From: Streptomyces longwoodensis
GTDB taxonomy: Bacteria > Actinomycetota > Actinomycetes > Streptomycetales > Streptomycetaceae
Reading direction: 5' to 3'
Length of the DNA: 64,000 nucleotides
Assembly (NCBI RefSeq): GCF_001514125.1
Contig: NZ_KQ948550.1
Span: 607,105-671,104 of the forward strand
Position numbers and translations under genes: made by a program. Positions 6,439 through 22,000 of the stretch are shown in pieces. Under the pieces are notes generated by a model, which saw nothing but the letters and a program-made list of their open reading frames with translations, ran no database searches and was not told where the DNA came from. Each line of letters begins with the position of its first letter. Within the stretch, counting starts at the first letter, position 1.

Positions 6439-8820
6439 TCAGCGTTCGACGCTGGGCAGCACGGTGGCGCCGGGAGTGAGCACCCGCTGCACCATGTGCG
6501 GCGCCCGCCGCTTCGCCCACAGCAGCACCTTGAGGCGCTTGAGGGGGGTGAAGTTGTAGTAGCGGTCGGCCGGGTCGCCGAAGCCGAACAGCGGGGGGAC
6601 GAACGAGGCCGTGCGCAATTGGCCGAAGATCCGCTCCGCCGCGGCCCCCGGCGCGAGCCGCTGGTCGGCGACCTGGCGCAGCAGGCGGTCCGTGTCGTCG
6701 AACAGGGCGACGAAGCCGGCGTAGACCGGGAACCACAGGCCGGCGCCCCGGTGGCGCCCCAACTCCCGCCACTGGTCGGGGCGGTCGCCCGTCGCCAGGG
6801 CGTCGTTGCGGGCGCGCTTGAGGGACAGGGCCGCGAACATCGAGTGCAGCAGCCACACCCGGCAGAACGCGTTCCACAGCCGGAAGTCGCCGGTCGCGGT
6901 GAGGGCGGAGCGCAGCAGCCGCTCGCCGTGCTCGATCAGCGTCGCCTGGAACGTCTCCAGCGGACGGAACCGCTCGGCCGACCAGTCGCCGTCGCGGGCC
7001 GCCGCGATCAGGTGGGCGGCCGCCTCGTGGACGAGTTCCGCGGTCAGGGTCACGTCCCGGGAGAGCGTGAAGTCGCAGCGCACGGCGGAGCGGTCGAGGA
7101 CGACGAAGCCGTCGCCGACGGTCCGGGTGGCCGCGTACTGCCAGGACTCGGCGCTCGCCCACGGGCGCACCGCGCTCGCCCCGGCGAACTGCCAGGCCAG
7201 ATCCGGGAACTGGCGGACCAGGTGCTGGAAGTCCTCCTCGGGGGAGGCCGACCGCTGCGGCCACTGCTTGGCGTCCAGGCTCACCGCGACGCTCGTCAGC
7301 GCGCCCTCCCCGGTGCGGTCCTCGCCGAACGGCACCAGCTGCATCCAGCCGCCCGGGAAGACGACCTGCGTGGTGCCGCCCGTCCAGGGCGTGCCGCCCG
7401 CGCCCGGGTCCACCCGCTGCTCCAGCGGGCGCACACCCCTGAGGTGCGCGGTGAGGACCCGCGAGGAGTGCCGCAGCGGGCGCAGCGCGGGCTCGGGGCC
7501 GAGGCGGTCCAGGAGCGGGGCGTCGGGGCCGGACATGTCGACCACGAACTCGGCACCCACCGCGCTGCCGTCGGCCAGCTCGACGACGAAGTCGCCCGCC
7601 TCGCCGGTGACTTCCGTGACAACCGGGCGGTTGGGAGCCGCTTTCGCGCCGTGCCGCACGGCCAGGCGGTGCACCCAGGCGTCGACGTCCGGCCGGTACA
7701 GGTGCGACTCGCCGTGTTCGCTGGGCACGTTGAACTGCACGACCTGGTGCGGGCGCACCCGGCTGCCGGGGCGGGCGTAGACGAAGCCGATGCTCCGCTT
7801 CACGCCCGAGGTGCGCCGCACGTCCTCCGGCAGCTCCCCGAAGTGCCCGAGCGCCGACAGTTCGGGCACGTCGTAACGCCGGGCGAGCAGTTCGAAGACC
7901 TCCGCGGTATACGGCACCGTCGTCTCGCCCGCCGGTACGTCGGCGTCGTGCGGCGAGTCGACGAGCACGGTGTCGATGCCGGCCCGGGCCAGGACCGCGG
8001 CGAGCATGCCCCCGCCGAGGTGGGCGCCGAGCACGGCGATCTTGTGCCGGGGCACGTTCCGGGCGGGACCGGGTGCGCGGGCCGGGCGCGGGGCGCCGTC
8101 GGAGACCGGTGCGGTACCGGTGTCCGGCGCGGACGCCCGCGTCCCGCCCGCCGGTGGTCGGGTGCCGTGAGCCTGTGGCTCGGGGGATGCCGTCGCCATC
8201 GGACGGGGTCCTTCCTGTGGATCGGAAGCGGTCGTCCGGCGCGGTGCGGGGCCCGGGCCGGACACGGTGGGTGGTGCGGGGCGGTCGCCGGCGGGGCCTG
8301 TGGGGGTGGGGCGGTCGCCGTGGGTGCGTGCGAGCGTGGAGCGGTCGTCGCCGCGGTGTGCGGGGGTGGAGCCGTCGCTGTCCGGATGTGCCGAGGTGGG
8401 CCGGTCGCCGTGGGCGGGTGCGGGACGGGAACGGTCGCCGTCCGGGCGGCGTCCGGGGGTGCGGTCGGCCGCCCGGGCTGCGGCAGCCGGGGCCGGTGCG
8501 GGTCCCGACGCCGCGCGCACCGCCTCCTCGGCCGGGTCCGGCGGCAGTGCGGACTCTGCCGCGCCGACCGTCTCCGCCCCCTCGCACCAGGCGGGGCCCG
8601 GGCCCGGGGGCTCGGGGGTGCGGGCCTGGGCCCGCGCCTGCCGGGCGAGGAGGTCCTTGGGCGTCACCCGGCGGCGACCGCGGGGCGCGGGCACGCCCGC
8701 GGCACGGGGCACACCGGCACCCGCGCCCGGGCCACCCGCGCCTTCGCCGATGCTGCCGTCCGAGCCCGCCGGCTCACCCGAACTGCCGTCGGCCCCGGCT
8801 CCCTTGCTGTTCTCGGACAT
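6439..8820 (-). CDS. Degenerate flavin-dependent halogenase paralogue with long N-terminal extension
   Basis: This is a 793-aa protein. Residues 1-255 are a Pro/Ala/Gly/Thr-rich extension with HGDRP-like repeats. The rest aligns with the halogenase encoded next door but has lost key features: the FAD motif is GAHLGGG (about residue 263) instead of GxGxxG, the halogenase WxWxIP motif is GWMQLVP (about 491), and the late GFxDxxxSRGL segment is replaced. The lysine in SGVKRSIGFVY is kept. It is probably not an active halogenase. The pyoluteorin cluster protein PltD is a known analogue, a halogenase relative that lacks FAD-binding residues. It is the last gene of the operon, 10 nt after its paralogue. 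Confidence 0.8.
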   Translation of the reverse strand: MSENSKGAGADGSSGEPAGSDGSIGEGAGGPGAGAGVPRAAGVPAPRGRRRVTPKDLLARQARAQARTPEPPGPGPAWCEGAETVGAAESALPPDPAEEAVRAASGPAPAPAAAARAADRTPGRRPDGDRSRPAPAHGDRPTSAHPDSDGSTPAHRGDDRSTLARTHGDRPTPTGPAGDRPAPPTVSGPGPAPRRTTASDPQEGPRPMATASPEPQAHGTRPPAGGTRASAPDTGTAPVSDGAPRPARAPGPARNVPRHKIAVLGAHLGGGMLAAVLARAGIDTVLVDSPHDADVPAGETTVPYTAEVFELLARRYDVPELSALGHFGELPEDVRRTSGVKRSIGFVYARPGSRVRPHQVVQFNVPSEHGESHLYRPDVDAWVHRLAVRHGAKAAPNRPVVTEVTGEAGDFVVELADGSAVGAEFVVDMSGPDAPLLDRLGPEPALRPLRHSSRVLTAHLRGVRPLEQRVDPGAGGTPWTGGTTQVVFPGGWMQLVPFGEDRTGEGALTSVAVSLDAKQWPQRSASPEEDFQHLVRQFPDLAWQFAGASAVRPWASAESWQYAATRTVGDGFVVLDRSAVRCDFTLSRDVTLTAELVHEAAAHLIAAARDGDWSAERFRPLETFQATLIEHGERLLRSALTATGDFRLWNAFCRVWLLHSMFAALSLKRARNDALATGDRPDQWRELGRHRGAGLWFPVYAGFVALFDDTDRLLRQVADQRLAPGAAAERIFGQLRTASFVPPLFGFGDPADRYYNFTPLKRLKVLLWAKRRAPHMVQRVLTPGATVLPSVER
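8205..8466 (-). repeat. Imperfect repeats coding HGDRP-like units
   Basis: The extension of the degenerate halogenase contains several imperfect units of roughly 10-13 codons built around GDR(P/S)-x-PA or HGDRPT. On the plus strand this appears as recurring GGTCGCCGTG-type blocks. Frame is kept. The repeats look like a recently expanded linker, not a folded domain. Confidence 0.5.
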
Positions 8821-8830
8821 CGCGCACTCC

Positions 8831-10498
8831 TCAGCCGTTGCGGTGGAGGCGGGAGCGGAGGAAGCCGCCGAGGGCGCCGGCGACGATGGGGCCGGTGTCG
8901 GGGGCCGCCGAGCCGTGGCGGGCCCAGCGCATGGTGCGCAGCATGCGCGGCGGGCTGGGGTTGTAGAAGCGGTTGTCCGGGTCGTGCAGGCCGAACGGCG
9001 GCGGTGCGTAGCTGTCGTCCTGGAGCAGGTCGAACAGCTCGCCGGTCGCCCGGTCCGGTGTCATCAGCCCGGCCTCGACGTCGCGGCACGCCGCCCACGC
9101 GGCCTCGGTGACCTTGTTGAAGCCGACGCTCGCCGGGAACAGCGCGCCCGGGTGCGGCTGGGCCTCCAGCTCGCGCCAGATGAGGTGGTCCCCGCTGCGC
9201 TGGAAACGCACCAGCGCGTCCTGGGCGTTGAGCGTGCCCAGGACCGTGCCGAGCGCCCACATGCGAAACGTGGCGTTCCACATGCCGTAGTCGCGGAACG
9301 AGGTGAACGAGGACGACACCACGTCGTCGTGGGCCCGTACCAGGCCCTGCTGCAGCGTCTCCACGTGGGCGAAGCGCTCCGCGGAGAAGTCGTCGTCCTT
9401 GACGGCGTCGATCAGCCGCCAGGCCAGGGAGTTGACGACGTCGGTGGTGTTGGTCAGGCCGCGCGAGTACAGCGCGTCGACGAAGCCGGCCGCGTGCGAG
9501 GTCAGGCACCAGCGGTCGCCGACGACCTTGCCGGAGGAGTACTGCAGGCGTCCGGTCGACACCCACGGCCGGGCCGCCCGCGCGTCCCGGAACTGCGGCG
9601 CGATCGCCGGGAACCGCTCCAAGAACTGCGCGAACTCCTGCTCCGGTGCGAGGTCCGTCTTCGGGTGCTTGCGGGGGTCCAGGGTGAGGCCCACGCTGCA
9701 CAGCCGGTTGGTGGCACCCCGGTGGTTGTCGAAGGGGATGACCCACACCCAGCCGCCGTCGAACACGTGGTGCAGCGTGCCCTGGTGCCAGGGGCTGGGG
9801 TTGTCGTGCTTCAGGCCGGCCGGGCAGTCGTCGTACGGCCGCACCCCGATCATGTGGGTGAACAGGGTGCGCGAGTGGGTGCGCTGCTGCGGCACCTCGT
9901 CGCGCAGCCCGAAGGTGCGGGCCAGCGGCGAGTTGTGGCCGCCCGCGTCGACCAGGTAGCGGGCGCGGATCGCGGGGCCGTCCGCCACGCCGAGGGTGAC
10001 GCCGGAGCCGTCGACGTCGACGTCGGTGACCCGGGTGTTGAGGCGGGGGGTCGTGCCGTACCGCAGCGCCACGTTGAACATGTAGGCGTCGACGTCCTGG
10101 CGGAACATGTGCGACTCGGTGGACAGCGCCACCGGGATCACGAACTGGTTGATCTCGCGCGGGTCCTGGGCGCGGTCCTCGCGGTGGTAGACGAAGCCGA
10201 AGTTGCGCTTCTGCCCCGAGTTGGACGACACCTTGGAGCGCATCGTGGAGAAGTGGCTCAGGTGGGCGATCTCCGGCACCTCGTAGCGCGCGGCGAGGAT
10301 GCGCAGCATCACGGAGGTGTAGGGGATCGTCGACTCGCCCACGGCGAAGCGCGGGTGGGTGCCCGCGTCGATCAGCACGGTCTTCACGCCGTGACGGGAC
10401 AGGATGGCCGCGAGGATGGAACCGGCGATGCCGGCACCGAGGATGGCGACGTCGTGGTCCGCCGGACCGGGCGGGCCGGACGCGGGCGTCTGCTGCAT
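8831..10498 (-). CDS. Flavin-dependent halogenase (phenol/polyketide type)
   Basis: This 555-aa FADH2-dependent halogenase relative has an intact FAD-binding motif (GAGIAGS, residues 21-27), the VGESTIPYT segment, the lysine in SGQKRNFGFVYH, a GWVWVIP motif near residue 250, and GFVDALYSRGL in the C-terminal half. These fit the family that chlorinates via HOCl and a catalytic lysine. It is distinct from the shorter pyrrole-type halogenase at 24926-26287. It may act on the resorcinol ring or a carrier-bound polyketide; that is inferred from the presence of two different halogenases. It needs FADH2, which the flavin reductase at 34732-35256 could supply. It lies between PKS B and the degenerate paralogue in the same operon. 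Confidence 0.85.
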   Translation of the reverse strand: MQQTPASGPPGPADHDVAILGAGIAGSILAAILSRHGVKTVLIDAGTHPRFAVGESTIPYTSVMLRILAARYEVPEIAHLSHFSTMRSKVSSNSGQKRNFGFVYHREDRAQDPREINQFVIPVALSTESHMFRQDVDAYMFNVALRYGTTPRLNTRVTDVDVDGSGVTLGVADGPAIRARYLVDAGGHNSPLARTFGLRDEVPQQRTHSRTLFTHMIGVRPYDDCPAGLKHDNPSPWHQGTLHHVFDGGWVWVIPFDNHRGATNRLCSVGLTLDPRKHPKTDLAPEQEFAQFLERFPAIAPQFRDARAARPWVSTGRLQYSSGKVVGDRWCLTSHAAGFVDALYSRGLTNTTDVVNSLAWRLIDAVKDDDFSAERFAHVETLQQGLVRAHDDVVSSSFTSFRDYGMWNATFRMWALGTVLGTLNAQDALVRFQRSGDHLIWRELEAQPHPGALFPASVGFNKVTEAAWAACRDVEAGLMTPDRATGELFDLLQDDSYAPPPFGLHDPDNRFYNPSPPRMLRTMRWARHGSAAPDTGPIVAGALGGFLRSRLHRNG

Positions 10499-10606
10499 GA
10501 TGCTCGTTCCTCCAGAGTCGAGGCGGATCTGTGGTGCGCGCGTGGGGGGCCTTCGTGCGTGGGGGAGGAGCGGGGTCCCGGCGCGCCGGCCGGGACCCCG
10601 GACCGG

Positions 10607-16026
<5,420 letters not shown>

Positions 16027-16027
<1 letters not shown>

Positions 16028-19000
16028 CAGCTCTCCTCAAGACCGAAGTTCTGTGCGTCGGAGATCTCCGCCTCCAACTGGCGCAGCAGTTCGTCGTCGT
16101 CCAGTTCGTCGAGTGCGTCGTGGGTGCCGGCCGCGGCGGGCGCGTCCGGGGCGTCCTCGGGTGCGGCGGCCCCCTCGGACTCCCGCACCGGGAAGCCGAG
16201 CCGTTCCAGCAGGTGCGCGGTGAGGGCGTCGGCGGTGGGGTGCTCGAAGGCGACCGTCGAGGACAGCTCCACGTCCAGCGCCCGCACCAGCCGCAGCCGC
16301 AGCGTCAGCGACATCACCGAGTCCATGCCGAGCTCGAAGAAGCCCTGGTCGGAACGGAGTTCGTCCTCCGTGAGGCCGAGCACGGCGGCCACCTGGGAGC
16401 ACACCCAGTCCAGCGTGCGGTCCCGGCGCCGCTCCGGGTCCAGGCCCTCCAGCGAGGCCACGAACTCGGTGCCGTCGACCTGTGCGGCCCCGCCCAGCAC
16501 CGCGGCGAACAGCTCCCGGTGCGGGGCGTCGCCCAGCGCGGTGCGGAACAGCCCCCAGTCGATGTCGGCGACCGCCGTGTGCACGGTGTGGTCCCAGGCC
16601 AGCCGGTCCAGCGCGGCCACCAGGTCCTGCTCGGTCAGCGGGGCGATGCCGCTGGACTTCAGCAGTAACGTCGTGCGCTCGTCGAGGAGTTCGCCGCCGG
16701 TCAGCGGCATCAGCTCCAGGTGGGCCACCGGCAGCCCGCCCGCCCGGCGCCGGGCCGCGAGCGCCCGCAGCGCCCAGTCGGACGGCGCGGTCGCCCCGGT
16801 CACGGCGCCGCCCCAGGTGCCGGGCACCGAGCCCAGCAGCACGAACAGCCCGAGCGGGTCCTTCACGGTGAGTCGGTGCAGCAGTTCGGCGGTCGCGGCC
16901 CGGTCCAGCGCCGCGTGCAGCACCTCGGTGGTCGTCTCCTCCAGCGGTACGGCCGCCCCCGGGGCGCCCGCGCACACCACGCCCGCGATGCCCGTGTCCG
17001 CGCGCAACCCCTCGACCAGCGAGGCGAGTTCCTCGCGGGTGCCGTGCGTGGCGGCGAGCCGGACCTCCAGGCCCCCGGCGCGCCAGGCGGCGAGCCGGTC
17101 GGGCCCACCGGCCGGCTCGGGCCGCGTGTCCACCAGCACGATCCGCCGGGCCCCGGCCGCAGCCAGCCAGTCCACCACCGCGGGGGCCAGCGGGCCGTCC
17201 GCACCGGTCACCAGGTGCCAGCGGTCCGCGGGCAGCGCCCGCCGGGTCGTCGCCGCGGGCGCCTCGGCCCGCACCAGGGCGCCGGTCCAGGCCCGCGCGT
17301 GCTCGATGCGCACGTGCTCGTCGCCGGGCGCGCCCAGCAACCGGTCGGTCAGCGTGCGCAGTTCCTCCGCGCTGCCGTGGGTGAGGTCCACGTGGCCGCC
17401 CCAGGCGTCCGGGCGGGTCATGGCCAGCGTGCGGCCGAGTCCCGCGTGGCCGCCCTGGGAGCCGTCCGGGTAGCCGGTGTGCCCGGTGGGCAGCAGGGCG
17501 TTGCGGGTGACGAGCCACAGCCGCGGCACGCTGCCCCCGGCGTCGGCCAGGGCCGCGGTGAGCGCGACCGTGGCGTGCCAGCCCTCGGGGCGCGAGTCCA
17601 GGTCCTCCAGCGGCCACAGGTCCACCAGCGCGCTGGTCGGCTCGTTGGCGTGCACGCCGAGGAGCGTGTCCCAGGCGTCGCGGTCGGCCGGGTCGACGAC
17701 CAGGTCGTGCGGGCCGCCCGCGGTGCACGCCGCCGTGGAGCGCACGCGCCGCACGTCGCAGCCCGCCGCGCGCAGGTGCTCCGCGACCGCGCCGGCCAGG
17801 TGCTCGGTGTCGCCGCACACCAGCCAGCGGCGGGCCGCGGCCGGGGAGTCGTCGCGCGGCGGCGCGTGGCGCTCGGCCGGCCGCCACACCATGCGGTAGA
17901 GCATGCTCTCCAGCCGGTCCGCGCCCGCGTCCGCCGCGCGCGGCGGCTCCATGGGCGCCAGCCGCAGCCCGGTCAGCTCCGCCACGGCCCGCCCGGCCGC
18001 GTCCAGCACCACGAGGTCCGCCTCGACCGTGCCGTCGCCGCCCGCGCGCAGCGGGCCACGCCGGACCCGTACGGTGCCGTCGACCGCCGCCCGCACCCGC
18101 ACCGAGGCGAGGGCGACCGGCCGCGTCCGGGCACCGTCGGCCGTCAACCGTACTGCCAAAGCCAGGAGTTGGTCGGGGAGCCGGTGGCGCGAGGCGCCGT
18201 CGGGGAGCCGTACGGCCGCCTCCGCCTCGCCCCGGCCGCTGCCCGCCGACTCGATCAGCGTGCCCGGGAGCGCCTCGGACAGCTCGGCGCGCAGGGGCTC
18301 GTCGTCGGCGAGGTCCGCCCAGGTGGCGCGGGCCGGCTCACGCAGCAGCCCCTGGGGGAAGCCGTCGTCCAACTCGGCCGTCAGGGCGGCCTCGTGGGGC
18401 GCGTTCTCGGCCGTCGCCCGCAGCACCAGGCTGCCCTGCCGGGTGTCGACCACCGCCTGCAGCGCCGTCCGGCCGTCGCCGTCGGTGTCCGGCGCCGGAC
18501 CGAACCGCACCCCGCCGAGGGCGGGCGCCGCCGACCCCGTGGCGGCCGCCGCGGCGAGCGCCGCCTCCAGCAGCGCCGCCGCCGACACCGTCGTACGGGA
18601 GCCGTCGGACGCCGTCTGCCAGGGGCTGCGGGTGCCGTCCACCGTCACCGGCAGCAGCGCCGTCCAGGGCGCGTGCGCCGGGCGGACCGGCGCGCCGACC
18701 AGACCGGACCGGGCGTCCGGACGGTCCGCCGGGGCCTCGGGCAGCCAGTGCTCCTTGCGCTGCCACGGGTAGGCCGGCAGGTCCACGACCCGGCGGCCCG
18801 GTCCCGCGAACGCCGCCCAGTCGACCGGCACCCCGTGCGCGTGCAGCCCGCCCAGGGTGGTCAGCAGCGCACCGACCTCGTCCTCGTCGCGCACCAGCGA
18901 GGGCAGCACCAGCGGGCGTCCGGCGCCGGCCGCCGCCAGGGACTCCTCGGCGCCCGACACGAGCAGCGGGTGCGGGGAGATCTCCACGAACACCCGCTCG

Positions 19001-22000
19001 TCGGCGTCCTCGACCGCGCCCACCGCGTCCTGGAACCACACCGTGTCGCGCAGGTTGCGGCCCCAGTAGGCGGCGGTCAGCTCGGTGCCGTCCAGCTCGC
19101 CGCCGGTGACGGACGAGTAGAAGGGGATCCGCGCCGGTGACGGCACCAGGTGGGCCAGGCCCGCCTCCAGCCGCACCCGCAGCGGGTCCATCAGCGGCGA
19201 GTGCGGGGCGACCGGCACCTTCACCCGGCGCACGAACACGTTGGCCTCGGTGAGCTCCTCGGTCAGCTCCGCCAGCGCGTCCACGTCCCCCGCGACGACC
19301 GTCGTACGGGGGCCGTTGACCGTGGCGATGCCCAGCTTGTCCTCGTACAGCACCAGGTAGGGCGCCAGTTCCTCGCGGCCCAGCCCGACGACCACCGAAC
19401 CGCCCGTGCCGACCAGGGTGTCCAGCAGCCGCGAGCGCAGGCACAGGATCTCCGCGGCCTGCCCCAGCGTCAGCACCCCGGCCGCCCAGGCCGCGGCCAC
19501 CTCGCCCATGCTGTGCCCGACCACCGCCGACGGCTCCACGCCCCAGCTGCGCCACAGCGCGACCAGGCCGACCTGCACGGCGAAGATCAGCTCCTGCGGG
19601 ATGCCCTCGTCGAAGGGCCGGCTGTCCGGCTCCCCGCGCAGCGACGCCAGCGGCGACCAGCCGATCCGGGTGCGCATCTCCTCCTCGCAGGCCAGCACCG
19701 CGTCCCGGAAGACCGGCTCGCTCTCCAGCAGGGCGCGGCCCATGCCGGCCCACTGGGAGCCGAAGCCGGAGAAGACGAACACGCAGCCCCGGGCGGTGTC
19801 CGCGGTACCGGTGAGCACCCCGGGGTGCTCCTCCCCGCGGGCCAGGGCGCGCAGGGCCGAGCGGACCGCGACGACGTCCCGGCCCACGGCGACCGCGCGC
19901 TGCTCCAGGTGGCTGCGGCGCGCCCCGGCGGTGTACGCCAGGTCGGCGAGGTCCCGCGCGCCCGCCGTCTCCAGCAGCGTCAGGTACTGCCGGGCGGCGG
20001 CGGGCAGCGCGGAATCGTGGGCGGCGGACAGCGGCAGCGCGAAGCGCTCCGGGGGTTCGGCGGTCTCCGGCGCGGCCGGCGGCAGGGCGGCGGGGCCGGG
20101 CGGTTCGGCGACCAGGACGTGCGCGTTGGTGCCGGTGAACCCGAAGGAGCTGACCCCGGCGATCCGGCGCCGGTCCGGCTCGGGCCAGGACCCGCTGCCC
20201 GCCGCGATCCGCAGGCCCAGCCGGTCCCAGTCGACCTGGCCGGTGGGCCGGGTGGTGACGCCCACGTGCGGGGCGATCCGCCCGTGGTGCACCGACAGCA
20301 CCGCCTTGATCAGCCCGGCCATGCCGGCCGACGCCTCCAGGTGCCCGATGTTCGGCTTGGCCGAACCGACCACCAGCGGTGCTCCGTCGGCACCGGAGGG
20401 GCGCAACGCGGCGGCCAGGGCCCGCAGTTCGATCGGGTCGCCCAGCGGGGTGCCGGTGCCGTGCGCCTCGGCGTACCCCACCTCACGACCCGTCAGCCCG
20501 GCCTGGTGCAGCGCCTGTTCGATCAGCGCCTTCTGCGCGGTGCCGTTCGGCACGGTCAGCCCGCTGCTCGCGCCGTCCTGGTTCACCGCGCTGCCGGGCA
20601 GCACCGCGTACACCCGGTCGCCGTCCGCCAGGGCGGCCGACAGCCGCTTCAGGACGACGGCGCCCGAGCCCTCGCCGCGCAGGTAGCCGTCGGCCGCCTC
20701 GTCGAAGGTGCGGCAGTGCCCGGACGGCGACAGCGCGCCGCCCGCCGACACCGACACCGGGATGACCGGGCTGAGGATCACGTTGACCCCGCCGGCCACC
20801 GCCAGGTCGCTCTCCCCGGAGCGCAGGCTCTGCACGGCCAGGTGCACGGCGGTCAGCGAGGAGGAGCAGGCGGTGTCCACGGCCATGCTGGGACCGGTCA
20901 GCCCCAGGAAGTACGACAGCCGTCCGGCCGCCCCCGCGAAGGAGTTGCCCGTGCCGTAGTACAGGTCGACCTCCTCCAGCCGGGTGCCGACGTGCTGGGA
21001 GTGGTCGTTGCTGTTCATCCCGACGAACACGCCGGTGGCCGAGCCGCGCAGCTTGTCCCGGGTGGCGCCCGCGTCCTCCAGCGCCTCGTAGGCGACCTCC
21101 AGGAACAGCCGGTGCTGCGGGTCGAGGCTGCGGGCCTCGCGCGGGGAGACCCGGAAGAACGCCGCGTCGAAGCCGCGCACGTCGTCCAGGTAGCCGCCGC
21201 GCAGCGAGGTCATCGTGCCGGGCGTCCAGGCGCCGTCGGCGAGGAACGCCTTGCCGTCCCACCGGTCGGGCGGGACGTCGCGGATGACCTCGCGGCCGTC
21301 GGTGAGCAGCTGCCAGTAGGCGTCCACGGAGGGGCTGCCGGGGAAGCGGCAGCTCATGCCGACGACGGCGATGGGGTCGTCGGCGGGCGCGGGAGCCGCG
21401 GCGGGGGCGGGGGTGGCGTCGGCGGCCGCTGCCGTTGCCGCTGCCGCCCCGGCGGTGGCCTCGGCCGGGACCGCGTCCGCCTCGGCCGCCCGCGCCTCGC
21501 GCTCCAGCACCGACGGCAGCAGGTGGTCGACCAGTTCGTCCAGGCAGGGCCGCTCGAAGGGAGTCGACAGCGGGATGTCCAGGCCGAGTTCGAGACCGAG
21601 GCGGTCCACGAACTCCACGATGGTCAGCGAGTCCAGGCCCAGGTCGGCGAAGCCGCGCCGGGGCGGGATGCGCCGGGCCGGGTCCTGCCCGAGAACCGCG
21701 GCGAGCACCTCGGAGGTGCGCCGCATCAGCGCGCGGCGCCGCCGCTCGGGCGACACCGGGGCGGGCCCGGCGCCGGTGGACGGGGCGTCCGGCCCGGGGC
21801 CGGCGGGCGCGGGGGAGGCGTCCGACCGGGGTCCGGCGGCCGTGGGGGAGGCGTCCGCCGCGACCCCGCTCCGCCTCCCGGCGGGGTCGGCGGCGGACGC
21901 GTCGACGTCCCGGCCGGCCCCGTCGGGGGTCGGGGCCGTGGCCGGGAGGTCACCGGCGGCGAAGGGGGTGTCCGCCGGCGTCGTGGGGCCGCCCGGGAGC

